64,000 bases of DNA from CAYNRA01 sp964399465 (lineage in GTDB: Bacteria > Bacteroidota > Bacteroidia > Cytophagales > Spirosomataceae): assembly GCA_964399465.1 (NCBI GenBank), contig CAYNRA010000004.1, positions 1-64,000 on the forward strand, read 5' to 3'. Below are positions 17,445-25,966 of this stretch, one piece after another (the first letter of the stretch is position 1; each line of letters begins with the position of its first letter). Position numbers and translations under genes: made by a program. Under the pieces are notes generated by a model that did not search any database, was not told the origin of the DNA, and saw nothing but the letters and a program-made list of their open reading frames with translations.

Positions 17445-18323
17445 ATGCTTCAATCTATGACCGGCTTTGGGTCGGCTTCTGTAGAAAATGACAAAATGGT
17501 TGTCACCGCAGAAATTAAGTCCCTCAATTCTAAATTTTCAGATATTTATTGCCGTATTCCTCGGCAGTTTTCAGATAAGGAAATTGAAATTCGTAACCTT
17601 TTATCAAAGGAATTAGAGCGCGGAAAAATTGAATTTACGCTCACTGTCGCACCTAAAGAAGGCGCATTTGTAGGAACTACGGTGAATCGCCCGACCGTCA
17701 AAGCGTACTACCGTGATTTGCAGGAAACAGCCAAAGAATTAGGTTTTCAACCTTCTGAAACTGAGTTACTTCGCATGGCGACCATGATGCCGAATGCCTA
17801 TAATACAGGAAGTGCCAATGAGGAAGATACAAAAGCAGATTGGCAATTTATTATTGATGTTGTCATGGCGGCTCTTTATAAATGCAAGGAATTTAGACTG
17901 CAAGAAGGGCTAAATACGAAGGAGAAATTCATGGAGTATATAGCAACAATTGGAGAATTACTTGAGCAAGTAGCCGAGCAAGATCCCAAAAGAATTCCTA
18001 TTATTCGGGAAAGAATTGAAAAGGCGGTTTCTGAGTGGGCACAAAATGAAAATTTTGATACCAANNNNNNNNNNTTGATTTATTATGTAGAGAAGTTCGA
18101 TATTTCAGAAGAGAAAGTTCGGCTAAAAAATCACCTAGATTATTTTGTAAAAGAACTACACACAGCTTCAAATGGAAAAAAATTAAATTTCATTGCGCAG
18201 GAAATCGGTCGAGAAATCAATACGATTGGTTCGAAAGCAAACGATGCGGTGATTCAGCGTTTGGTTGTGCAAATGAAGGACGAATTGGAGAAAATCAAAG
18301 AACAGACGTTAAATATTGTCTAA
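17445..18323 (+). CDS. YicC-family endoribonuclease (contains a sequence gap)
   Basis: 292 codons from the ATG at 17445, where MLQSMTGFGSA matches the invariant start of the family; an upstream in-frame start would add 12 unrelated residues. YicC-like proteins are reported as endoribonucleases acting on RNA in the cytoplasm. Seen: the N-terminal MTGFGSAxxE and EIKSLNSKFSDIYCRIP blocks and the C-terminal DUF1732 end KLNFIAQEIGREINTIGSKANDA. A 10-N gap (18065-18074) hides the segment before LIYYVEKFD; homologues have about five or six residues there (a Arg-Phe-Glu-Gln-Glu-like stretch), so the gap is probably slightly too short though still in frame. Confidence 0.92.
   Translation: MLQSMTGFGSASVENDKMVVTAEIKSLNSKFSDIYCRIPRQFSDKEIEIRNLLSKELERGKIEFTLTVAPKEGAFVGTTVNRPTVKAYYRDLQETAKELGFQPSETELLRMATMMPNAYNTGSANEEDTKADWQFIIDVVMAALYKCKEFRLQEGLNTKEKFMEYIATIGELLEQVAEQDPKRIPIIRERIEKAVSEWAQNENFDTXXXXLIYYVEKFDISEEKVRLKNHLDYFVKELHTASNGKKLNFIAQEIGREINTIGSKANDAVIQRLVVQMKDELEKIKEQTLNIV
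18065..18074. other. Assembly gap, 10 N, inside the yicC-family gene
   Basis: Ten N, a placeholder. Three gaps of exactly this size occur in the window. Confidence 0.99.
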
Positions 18324-18330
18324 TGAAGAT

Positions 18331-18350
18331 TGGCAAAGCAATGTTTGCCA
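18331..18350. repeat. Small inverted repeat overlapping the ychF promoter
   Basis: TGGCAAA gcaatg TTTGCCA. The right arm contains the -33 TTTG of the ychF promoter, so it could be a weak terminator for the upstream gene (no T-run) or an operator. Confidence 0.5.
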
Positions 18351-18375
18351 TTGTTGCTGATTTGCGCTAATTTTG
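18344..18375 (+). promoter_or_regulatory. Promoter of ychF
   Basis: TTTG (18344-18347), exactly 20 bases, TAATTTTG (18368-18375): a full match to the Bacteroidota consensus, about 52 bases before the start codon. Confidence 0.6.
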
Positions 18376-18426
18376 TGCCCGCAAATGGCATTTGATTAGA
18401 CAATTAATACGAAAAAATAAGAAAAT

Positions 18427-19530
18427 ATGGCATTGAAAGCCGGTATCGTAGGTTTACCCAATGTAGGGAAATCAACTCTTTTTAACGCTGTTTCTGTCAG
18501 CGCAAAAGCACAAGCAAGCAATTATCGTTTTTGTACGATTGAGCCAAATGTAGGTTTAGTAGATGTTCCAGACGAGCGTTTGGCTAAATTAGCAGAATTA
18601 GTAAATCCGAATCGCATTGTTCCTACCCAGATCGAAATTGTGGATATTGCGGGTCTTGTTCGGGGTGCGTCTAGAGGTGAGGGGCTTGGTAATAAATTTC
18701 TTGGTAATATCAGAGAAGTCGATGCCATTATTCACGTCGTTCGCTGCTTTGAAGACGAAAACGTATTGCGCGAAGAAGGGTCTATTAATCCGGTTAGCGA
18801 CAAAGAAATCATTGATACGGAACTTCAGTTGAAGGATTTGGAAAGTGTGGAAAAGAAAATCGCGCGTATTGCTAAAATGGCGCGTGTAGGTGGAGATGCC
18901 AAAGCAAAAGCAGAATTGGATGTTCTCGAAAGATGTAAATCTTGGCTTGAACAAGGAAAAAATATCCGTGGATTGGGGCTCACAAAAGAGGAATTACCTG
19001 CTATTGCAGATTTATTCTTGCTGACGGTCAAACCCACTTTGTACGTGGCAAACGTAGATGAGGCATCCATGCATACGGGTAATAAGTATTCAGAGGCTTT
19101 GCAAAAGGTGGCAGACGAAGAGGGCGCACAACTCATCGTTTTGAATAATTCCATTGAAGCGCAAATTGCAGATATGGAAGATCCAGATGATAAAGCACTC
19201 TTTTTTGAAGAATATGGCATGAAAGAACCGGGATTAAATCGGTTGATTCGGGCGACATATCAATTGCTTAATTTAGGTACGTATTTTACTGCTGGAGTTC
19301 AGGAAGTTCGTGCTTGGACAATCGAAAAAGGTTGGAAAGCACCGCAAGCCGCTAGCGTTATCCATACTGACTTTGAGAAAGGATTTATCAAAGCGGAGGT
19401 AATTGCTTATGACGATTACGTAAAATACCAAACAGAAGCTGCTTGCAAAGAAGCAGGTCGTCTCCGGATTGAAGGGAAAGAATACGTTGTGGCAGATGGT
19501 GACGTAATGCACTTCCGTTTCAATGTATAA
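18427..19530 (+). CDS. ychF: Ribosome-associated ATPase YchF/OLA1
   Basis: 367 residues, as expected (363 in E. coli). An Obg-family P-loop NTPase that prefers ATP, binds the 50S/70S ribosome and is linked to oxidative-stress control. Seen: Walker A GLPNVGKST (residues 9-17), DIAGLVRGASRGEGLGNKFL as the G3 region with switch II, a coiled-coil insert (about 130-170), and the C-terminal TGS domain with FEKGFIKAEVI and DGDVMHFRFNV. No missing motif. Own promoter and terminator, so monocistronic. Confidence 0.97.
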   Translation: MALKAGIVGLPNVGKSTLFNAVSVSAKAQASNYRFCTIEPNVGLVDVPDERLAKLAELVNPNRIVPTQIEIVDIAGLVRGASRGEGLGNKFLGNIREVDAIIHVVRCFEDENVLREEGSINPVSDKEIIDTELQLKDLESVEKKIARIAKMARVGGDAKAKAELDVLERCKSWLEQGKNIRGLGLTKEELPAIADLFLLTVKPTLYVANVDEASMHTGNKYSEALQKVADEEGAQLIVLNNSIEAQIADMEDPDDKALFFEEYGMKEPGLNRLIRATYQLLNLGTYFTAGVQEVRAWTIEKGWKAPQAASVIHTDFEKGFIKAEVIAYDDYVKYQTEAACKEAGRLRIEGKEYVVADGDVMHFRFNV

Positions 19531-19554
19531 ACCCAATACGATATTTTATTTTAG

Positions 19555-19585
19555 AAAAGGTGTGAAGTAATTCACACCTTTTTTT
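19555..19585 (+). terminator. Terminator of ychF
   Basis: AAAGGTGTGAA gtaa TTCACACCTTT followed by a T-run. Confidence 0.9.
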
Positions 19586-19616
19586 GTTATTTCGATGAAT
19601 AAATACAGCACACATT

Positions 19617-20471
19617 ATGAAATTAATACGGTTTGGCGCATTTGGAGAAGAAAAGCCTGGTATCATCCTTCCGACAGGTGAAAAGCGAGATGTTTCTGCG
19701 TTTGGTGAAGATTTTACAGGAAAATTTTGGGAAACAGATGGTCTGAATAGATTGAAGAATTGGTTGGATGCACATTTCGAGGATTGTCCGGTTGTTCCTG
19801 AAAATATTCGTTTGGGGGCATGTGTAGCGCAACCGTCAAAAATTGTTTGTGTTGGTTTAAATTATGCGAATCACGCCAAGGAGGCGGGTTTAGAAATTCC
19901 GGAAGAACCTATTTTATTTTTGAAAGCACCTTCAGCACTTTGTGGCCCGAACGATGATTTAATTTTACCTAAAAATGCATTGAAAACAGATTGGGAGGTC
20001 GAATTAGCCTTTGTTATCGGTCGAAAAGCATCGTATATAGCCCAAAGTGAGGTATTGGATTTTATTGTAGGATATACTATCTTGAATGATTATTCGGAGC
20101 GAAGCTTCCAATTTGAGCGAGGTGGACAATGGGTAAAAGGCAAAAGTAATGACCGTTTTGCGCCATTAGGGCCTTATTTGCTAACAAAAGAGGAAGTAAT
20201 AGATCCCCAAAATTTGCCGATGTGGTTGCGGGTAAATGGAGAAATCAAGCAACAATCGACAACAAGAGATATGATTTTTGGCATTCGTGAAATTGTCTCT
20301 TACGTCAGTCAATTTATGACGTTGATGCCCGGTGATGTAATTTCTACGGGTACACCTTTTGGCGTTGGGATGGGCAGTAAACCGCCAAGATTTTTGCAGG
20401 CTGGTGATGTGGTTGAGTTAGGTATTGACGGCCTCGGTGAGCAGAAGCAACGGGTTGTTGCATACGAGTAG
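19617..20471 (+). CDS. Fumarylacetoacetate hydrolase (FAH) family protein
   Basis: 284 residues. Seen: an N-terminal FAH_N domain (about 1-70), then the catalytic FAH fold with CVGLNYANHAKEAG, the metal-binding ExE in TDWEVELAFVIG, NDYSERSFQ and STGTPFGVGMG. Members cleave C-C bonds of 2,4-diketo acids or decarboxylate; the closest pattern is the group annotated as 2,4-diketo-3-deoxy-L-fuconate hydrolase or ureidoglycolate-lyase-like, involved in L-fucose/L-rhamnose breakdown in some bacteria. No sugar-acid pathway genes are adjacent, so the substrate cannot be fixed. Begins 31 bases after the ychF terminator. Confidence 0.88.
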   Translation: MKLIRFGAFGEEKPGIILPTGEKRDVSAFGEDFTGKFWETDGLNRLKNWLDAHFEDCPVVPENIRLGACVAQPSKIVCVGLNYANHAKEAGLEIPEEPILFLKAPSALCGPNDDLILPKNALKTDWEVELAFVIGRKASYIAQSEVLDFIVGYTILNDYSERSFQFERGGQWVKGKSNDRFAPLGPYLLTKEEVIDPQNLPMWLRVNGEIKQQSTTRDMIFGIREIVSYVSQFMTLMPGDVISTGTPFGVGMGSKPPRFLQAGDVVELGIDGLGEQKQRVVAYE

Positions 20472-20581
20472 GGAGGTAGGAAGTCTGCATATGATATGAA
20501 AATTCGTCGTTTGAGACGTCAGGTTATAGCATTGGTTCGCAAGAAAGAATTTTTTATTTTTTCACTAATCATCTAAATACT

Positions 20582-21550
20582 ATGAGACCTATTTCAAAAT
20601 GTGTATTCTTTTTACTAGTGTCTTCCAATGTGCTCAATGCACAGCTCGTCCGTCCTGGTGAATTGATTAAGCGCAAGTCTGACCAGCGTGTTAATCAGAA
20701 AATCGAAGGAGCGATAGATGGCGCACTTGATAAGGTTTTTGGCGTTGGAAAGTCCAAACAGGGAGCGTCAAACCATTCTGAAAGTAAGGAATTAGAACGA
20801 AAGGTAGATTCAGCTTCAATAAGTGCTTTTGATGCGATGCAGGCAATGAAAAGCATACGTTTGGGTGTATCTCCAAAAGAAAAGTATTCATTCACTTCCT
20901 CTTTTGTTGTTCTTTCCAGGGAGTATGACAAAAAAGGAATCGAAGAAGTAACGAAGATGAAATATCACTTTTCATCTGATGCCAATGCCATGGCAGTAAC
21001 TTTTTTCCCTAATCAACAAGGGGGAAAGGACAAATCCATGGAGGATATGGACGCCTTTGTTATTGATTTCGATTTATCCGCCGTTTTTACATTTATGCGA
21101 ATGGATGAGAAAAAAGTTTTCATGGGAACAGGATTTTCTCCAACCAAAATGGGTACTAATACACCAGAAAAGGAAATAAAAACCAAAGTTACTGCAACTA
21201 ATCAAACAAAGAAGATAGGTAATTATGTTTGTGATGGCTATTTGGTTGAGGAGGAAGGAGAAGAAATGATCGTTTGGATAAGTAAAACGCGGGTAGAATT
21301 TTTTGAAGAGTATTTAAAAAAGATGTCAGAAAATTCCAAACAGTTCTCGAAAATGCTTCCAAGTATGAAATCCTCTTCTTATCAATATCATCCTGAGTTA
21401 GTTAAGATGTCTAAAGAAGGGAGGATGTTTTTGGGCATGTCAAAATTAGGTGATAAGTATGAGTCGTTTGATATTGAATTCAGGGATTTTACAAAAGATG
21501 ATTTTTTCGTTCTTAAGTCTTCTGAATATTCCTCAATGATGGGAAATTAA
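20582..21550 (+). CDS. Secreted DUF4412-like protein of unknown function
   Basis: 322 residues. Signal peptide 1-20 (hydrophobic core, cleavage after LNA). The middle and C-terminal parts have a pattern of Bacteroidota secreted proteins assigned to DUF4412: a long beta-rich stretch, then TKKIGNYVCDGYLVEEEGEEMIVWIS (an N-Y-x-C-x-G-Y block followed by an x-V/x-W-I motif) and a helical tail. Met is unusually frequent (over twenty), with MQAMKS, MEDMDAF and MLPSMKSSS. Likely periplasmic or cell-surface. Its stop is immediately next to the stop of the convergent recombinase gene. No function assigned. Confidence 0.7.
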   Translation: MRPISKCVFFLLVSSNVLNAQLVRPGELIKRKSDQRVNQKIEGAIDGALDKVFGVGKSKQGASNHSESKELERKVDSASISAFDAMQAMKSIRLGVSPKEKYSFTSSFVVLSREYDKKGIEEVTKMKYHFSSDANAMAVTFFPNQQGGKDKSMEDMDAFVIDFDLSAVFTFMRMDEKKVFMGTGFSPTKMGTNTPEKEIKTKVTATNQTKKIGNYVCDGYLVEEEGEEMIVWISKTRVEFFEEYLKKMSENSKQFSKMLPSMKSSSYQYHPELVKMSKEGRMFLGMSKLGDKYESFDIEFRDFTKDDFFVLKSSEYSSMMGN

Positions 21551-22417
21551 TTAACCTTTGGGGTGTGCTTGTTCATGGATTTTTCGTAGTTTCTCAATGG
21601 AATTATGCGTATAAATTTGAGTGGCAGAAAGGCTCGCGTGTCCGAGAAGTTCTTTGATGGCGTTGAGTTCTGCGCCATTATTAAGTAAATGCGTAGCAAA
21701 GGTATGTCGAAGTACGTGGGGGCTTCTTTTTTGCAAGGAAGTTACATACCCAAGGTATTTTTTCACGAGTCGTTGAATAAACATGGGGTAGGCTTTTTCT
21801 CCGGTATTCGTGCAGATAAAATGCTGTGTATCAAATGGTTTCTCTTCGAGATATCTTGAGATGAGTTGGCTAAGCGGTTCTGTGAGTGGCACAATACGTT
21901 GTTTATTTCTTTTACCGGTAACACTAATTTTACGCCCAGAGAGATCAACATCTTGGACAGAAAGTGAAATTAATTCAGCTAGACGGATGCCAGTACCATA
22001 AAACATTTCCACTACTAATTGGTCACGCACCCCCGTCCAATCTGCTGGAAAAGAGATGTCAGAAAGTAGTTTTTCCATGGGTTTTTCTTCCAAATAGGTA
22101 GGAAGATTTTGAGGAGTTTTTAATCCTTTAATTTTCTGCATCGGATTGGCATCTATTTTTCCGTGTTTGTGGAGGTACGAGAAGAATCCGCGAAGGGTAG
22201 CTATTTTTCGGTTAACGGATTTGTTCTTTAGGTCTTGTTCAACAAGAGAGACAATCCAAGAACGGATCATGAAGTAGGTTGCGTTTTCGAGTGCATTCAC
22301 TTCGTACGTTGTTGCCAGATATGCCGAGAATTGGGCTAAATCCTGTTGGTAGGCTGTCACGGTATGTGAGCTAGCACGTTTTTCGTGTGTAAGGTGGTCT
22401 AAAAAAAAATCAATCAT
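21551..22417 (-). CDS. xerC: Tyrosine recombinase XerC/XerD
   Basis: 288 residues. N-terminal SAM-like core-binding domain (1-95), then the catalytic domain with the full set R145, K169, H234, R237, H260 and Tyr269 (GTGIRLAEL, GKRNKQRIVP, SPHVLRHTFATH, LLGHASLSATQIYTH). XerC/D act at dif to resolve chromosome dimers at the septum. Location directly after rpsU is typical of the Bacteroidota chromosomal Xer protein and argues against a mobile-element integrase. Whether it is XerC or XerD cannot be told without comparison. It abuts the stop of the convergent gene, with no terminator between. Confidence 0.9.
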   Translation of the reverse strand: MIDFFLDHLTHEKRASSHTVTAYQQDLAQFSAYLATTYEVNALENATYFMIRSWIVSLVEQDLKNKSVNRKIATLRGFFSYLHKHGKIDANPMQKIKGLKTPQNLPTYLEEKPMEKLLSDISFPADWTGVRDQLVVEMFYGTGIRLAELISLSVQDVDLSGRKISVTGKRNKQRIVPLTEPLSQLISRYLEEKPFDTQHFICTNTGEKAYPMFIQRLVKKYLGYVTSLQKRSPHVLRHTFATHLLNNGAELNAIKELLGHASLSATQIYTHNSIEKLRKIHEQAHPKG

Positions 22418-22498
22418 TTATCCGTAACTTATTTCTCAAATATAGAGATAGTTTGGACAAAATGATTGATTTTTCAGGTTTAAAACCTAGAATATAGA

Positions 22499-22693
22499 CT
22501 ATTCGTCGATTTGACCGTACGTCTTCTGCTTATACGTTGCACGAATGACTTCGAAACGACGACTAACTGATTTCTTCTCGAATGCTTGACGTGCACGGAG
22601 TTGGCGCACCACGCCTGTTTTTTCGAATTTCTTCTTGAAACGCTTGAGTGCTTTATCGATTGACTCGTTTTCTTTTACTTGTACGTGTAGCAT
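22499..22693 (-). CDS. rpsU: 30S ribosomal protein bS21
   Basis: 64 residues, basic and helical (KALKRFKKKFEKTGVVRQLRARQAFEKKS, split here over the SIDKALKRFK and VRQLRARQAF motifs). In Bacteroidota ribosomes bS21, with bS6 and bS18, covers the 3' end of 16S rRNA and hides the anti-Shine-Dalgarno sequence. It is first in a short operon with the Xer recombinase (81 bases apart). A strong Shine-Dalgarno lies before it, unlike its neighbours, which fits self-regulation: low bS21 would expose the anti-SD and raise translation. Confidence 0.97.
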   Translation of the reverse strand: MLHVQVKENESIDKALKRFKKKFEKTGVVRQLRARQAFEKKSVSRRFEVIRATYKQKTYGQIDE

Positions 22694-22699
22694 ATCTTA

Positions 22700-22708
22700 C
22701 ACCTCCTT
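22700..22708 (-). promoter_or_regulatory. Extended Shine-Dalgarno sequence of rpsU
   Basis: Reads AAGGAGGTG on the minus strand, a nine-base match to the 16S 3' end, six bases before the ATG. No other gene here has a comparable site. Confidence 0.85.
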
Positions 22709-22727
22709 CACTTTTTTAATTGGAACG

Positions 22728-22735
22728 CAAAAGTA
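22728..22735 (-). promoter_or_regulatory. Candidate -7 element of rpsU
   Basis: TACTTTTG on the minus strand, matching TAnnTTTG, about 35 bases before the start codon; no clear -33 partner. Confidence 0.4.
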
Positions 22736-22772
22736 CAGTTTTTTGCAATGAATTAAAAATTATTTGCTGAGA

Positions 22773-24554
22773 TTATGCCTCAGCGGTATTTAATTGTTTG
22801 TTATACAGTTCTTTATAAATACCATCGGCTTGCATTAACTCTTCGTGCGTTCCCATTTCTACAGTCTTACCTTCATCTAAAACAATAATTTTGTCTGCCA
22901 ATTTAGCGGATGAAACACGGTGAGAAATAATAATCGACGTTCTTCCTTTCATGATACGTTGTAAATTTTGTAAAATACTGTTTTCCGTATTTGTATCAAC
23001 AGCTGAAAGGCAGTCGTCCAAAACCATTATTTTGGGTGCACGCGAAATAGCGCGCGCAATAGAAAGACGCTGTTTTTGTCCACCAGATAAAGTGATTCCT
23101 CTTTCGCCAATTTTGGTATCAAATCCTTCTTCGAAACGAATAATATTTTCGTATAAATCGGCCTCTTTACTTGCCTGAATAACTGCTTCCTCTGAGATAT
23201 TCTGCATCCCAAATTTGATGTTATTTCGTATTGTATCTGAAAACAGAAAAACATCCTGCGGAACATACCCAATATGAGAGCGAAGATGTTGAATATTATA
23301 CGATTGGATAGGGCGATCATCCACCCATATCTGGCCGCTCGTCGCATCGTACATTCGTACAATTAAATTAGCAATTGTTGATTTTCCTGAACCCGTCGTT
23401 CCTAGAATAGCTACTGATTCGCCTTCGTGAATGGTTAAATTGAAATCTGTCAATGCCTGAATACCCGTGTCTGGATAATGAAAACCAACCTGCTGGAAAG
23501 TAATTGCTCCCCGAATGGGTGTTTCGTTGTTTTCCTCCGAGATAATATCTGTTTTGGTGTATAAAAACTCATTGATTCGCTCCTGAGAGGCCGCCGCCCG
23601 TTGGATTTGTGACGTTGTCCAGCCAAGTGCCGTCAATGGCCAAGTAAGCATATACACGTACATGATAAATTCTGTGATATTTCCCGGGGTAAGACTCCCA
23701 GCTATGACTTCTTGTCCGCCAACAAATACACATAAAACGGTACTTAGTCCAATCAAAAAGAGAATAGTAGGTGAAAAGAGAGATTCTACGCGGGTTAACT
23801 CCAATGAGCGATCTTTGTAATAATTGCTTTCTTTCGTAAACGTTTGGAGTGAATCTTTTTCCTTTGCGAAGGATTTAATCACGCGTATGCCTGAAAATGC
23901 TTCCTGAACAAAAGTAGATAAATTGGATAAGCTACGTTGGATTTCCTCGGAGCGTTTATTTACAATGGAGCTAACAAAAAATATGCTGATAGACAGAATG
24001 GGCATCGGAACCAAAACCCACCAAGTAAGTCGTGTATTGACAGAAAACATATACGTCAACACCATCACAACCAAGACGACCATATTGAGTAAATACATAA
24101 TGGAGGGGCCAATGTACATACGAACTTTGCCAACATCCTCAGAAATACGTGCCATGAGGTCACCTGTACTATTTTGTTTGTAAAAACTAAGCGGAAGTGA
24201 CTGATAATGAGCGTATATTTCATTTTTTAAATCATACTCTATATGTCGAGACATAACGATGATGGTTTGCCGCACAGCGAAAAGAAAAATACCTTTTAAG
24301 ATAGCCATCGTCAGGATGACAATCCCGAAAATTCCGACACTTGTTGCGAACAAACTGTACATTTCTTGCTGAATGCTCGTTTGCTGGAACATAAAATACA
24401 AGTCAATGTTGTCTTTTACTAAATCGAGTGCAAAACGTACGACCTGGGCGGGCACAATCCCGAAAAGGTTAGAAATAATGGTGAAAATGGTTCCCCAGAT
24501 GAGGTACCATTTGTATTTTAGGAGATATTTATTGAGGTGGGCGAGGTGTTTCAT
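22773..24554 (-). CDS. ABC exporter half-transporter (MsbA-like, membrane plus ATPase)
   Basis: 593 residues: six membrane helices in the first about 320 residues, then an intact nucleotide-binding domain. Seen: Walker A GTTGSGKST (about residue 385), Q-loop YVPQDVFLFS, signature LSGGQKQRLSIARA, Walker B IMVLDDC and H-loop ISHRVSS. A homodimeric exporter of lipids or drugs is the likely role; MsbA-type lipid A flipping is possible but not shown. Begins 9 bases after bshA on the same strand, so they are co-transcribed. It contrasts with the degenerate ABC protein at 37421-39574. In Walker B the catalytic Glu position reads Asp (VLDDC), as in some exporters with asymmetric or slow sites. Confidence 0.9.
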   Translation of the reverse strand: MKHLAHLNKYLLKYKWYLIWGTIFTIISNLFGIVPAQVVRFALDLVKDNIDLYFMFQQTSIQQEMYSLFATSVGIFGIVILTMAILKGIFLFAVRQTIIVMSRHIEYDLKNEIYAHYQSLPLSFYKQNSTGDLMARISEDVGKVRMYIGPSIMYLLNMVVLVVMVLTYMFSVNTRLTWWVLVPMPILSISIFFVSSIVNKRSEEIQRSLSNLSTFVQEAFSGIRVIKSFAKEKDSLQTFTKESNYYKDRSLELTRVESLFSPTILFLIGLSTVLCVFVGGQEVIAGSLTPGNITEFIMYVYMLTWPLTALGWTTSQIQRAAASQERINEFLYTKTDIISEENNETPIRGAITFQQVGFHYPDTGIQALTDFNLTIHEGESVAILGTTGSGKSTIANLIVRMYDATSGQIWVDDRPIQSYNIQHLRSHIGYVPQDVFLFSDTIRNNIKFGMQNISEEAVIQASKEADLYENIIRFEEGFDTKIGERGITLSGGQKQRLSIARAISRAPKIMVLDDCLSAVDTNTENSILQNLQRIMKGRTSIIISHRVSSAKLADKIIVLDEGKTVEMGTHEELMQADGIYKELYNKQLNTAEA

Positions 24555-24563
24555 ATCGATTTA

Positions 24564-25700
24564 TTAAGCTTGAGCACGTACTTGATCAATGATTTTGGTA
24601 TAATATGCCTCGTATTTAGGAACAATGGCATTGACTTCAAATTGATGTGCGCGTTTCAGTGCATTTGCTTTGAATGTCGGTAAATTTTCGTCTTGTAGGA
24701 TAAAAAGAGCATTTTTGACCATGTCTTCAATATCACCAATTTTACTTAAGAAACCCGTTTCTCCTTGGATATTTAGCTCAGGTAAACCGCCCGTATTCGT
24801 GGAAATGACTGGAACCTCACACGCCATAGCTTCCAAAGCTGCAAGTCCGAAACTTTCTTTTTCTGAAGGCATGATGAACAAATCTGCGACAGAAAGTACT
24901 TCTTCGATAGCATCTAATTTACCGATAAATCGGATATCATCACACAAGTGTAAATCACGGCAGAGTTGCTCCATAGCAGGTCGTTCTGGACCATCTCCGA
25001 CGAGCAATAGTTTGCACGGAATATGCTGCTTGAGTTTTCCGAATGTATGAATGATGTCTTGAATTCGCTTTACTTTTCTAAAATTTGAGGTATGCACCAA
25101 TAATTTTTCATCGTTCGGACAAATAATTCGCTTGAAATGCTCTTTCTTCTGTTTGTGAAAACGAGTGAAGTCAACAAAGTTAGGTATTACCTCGATTTCT
25201 CGATGTATCGCAAATGTCTCTAGGGTTTCTCGACGTAAATCATCTGAAACTGCCGTCACTCCATCGGACTTATTGATACCGAGTTCGATAACCGGTTTGT
25301 ACGTTGCATCTTTGCCCACCACCGTAATGTCTGTACCATGGAGGGTCGTGACAACTGGAATATTGATGCCTTCGCTCAATAAAATTTGCTTCGCCATAAA
25401 AGCACACGTTGCGTGCGGAATAGCGTAATGTACGTGTAATAAATCCAACTTCTCGTATTTTACAACGTCCACCATTTTGCCCGTGAGTGCAGACTCGTAC
25501 GGGGCGTATTGAAAAAGTGGGTAGTTTGAAATATTCACCTCGTGGTAGAAGAGATTTTCATTGAAAAAATCCAACCGAATGGGTTGGGTGTAGGTGATAA
25601 AATGGACTTGATGCCCATTCTGAGCAAGTGCCTTGCCGAGTTCTGTGGCCACAACACCACTACCGCCAAAAGTTGGATAACAAACAATACCTATTTTCAT
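24564..25700 (-). CDS. bshA: N-acetyl-alpha-D-glucosaminyl L-malate synthase BshA
   Basis: 378 residues from the ATG at 25700 (MKIGIVCYPTFGGSGVVATELG, the family start); a longer in-frame start at 25817 would add 39 unlike residues. A GT4 glycosyltransferase that joins UDP-GlcNAc and L-malate, the first step of bacillithiol synthesis in the cytoplasm. Seen: GGSGVVATELG N-terminal loop, HVHYAIPHA, VTTLHGTDIT, SNFRKVKR and the sugar-nucleotide EX7E motif in PSEKESFGLAALEAM. BshB and BshC were not seen in this window. First gene of the bshA-ABC unit. Confidence 0.93.
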   Translation of the reverse strand: MKIGIVCYPTFGGSGVVATELGKALAQNGHQVHFITYTQPIRLDFFNENLFYHEVNISNYPLFQYAPYESALTGKMVDVVKYEKLDLLHVHYAIPHATCAFMAKQILLSEGINIPVVTTLHGTDITVVGKDATYKPVIELGINKSDGVTAVSDDLRRETLETFAIHREIEVIPNFVDFTRFHKQKKEHFKRIICPNDEKLLVHTSNFRKVKRIQDIIHTFGKLKQHIPCKLLLVGDGPERPAMEQLCRDLHLCDDIRFIGKLDAIEEVLSVADLFIMPSEKESFGLAALEAMACEVPVISTNTGGLPELNIQGETGFLSKIGDIEDMVKNALFILQDENLPTFKANALKRAHQFEVNAIVPKYEAYYTKIIDQVRAQA

Positions 25701-25935
25701 ATTGAAGTGAGGTGGATTTTCTAAAAATCCTAAGTCTGATCTAAATGAATCGATTGAATTTGAGAACACACAATGAACCAATATAAGAACGAAAGTATGT
25801 TGCCTCATAGATAACAACTATTATTTTGGAAATAATTCCCGAAAAAATTGCGAGGTTTTTTATTCATGCTGTTTACTTGCATACATTTGTTGCAAAACGA
25901 GTAACGTGTTGGTCAATAAATAGCGATAAATAATG

Positions 25936-25943
25936 TAATTTTG
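25936..25943 (+). promoter_or_regulatory. Candidate -7 element of the UbiA gene
   Basis: TAATTTTG, 23 bases before the ATG at 25967; a GTTG lies 24 bases upstream, slightly too far. Confidence 0.4.
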
Positions 25944-25966
25944 TAGTAAGAACCCATCTCCCCATT

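Noticed and set aside
21551..22417. Integrase of a mobile element
   Set aside because: Gene sits beside rpsU without att-like repeats, cargo or a tRNA; fits the chromosomal Xer protein.
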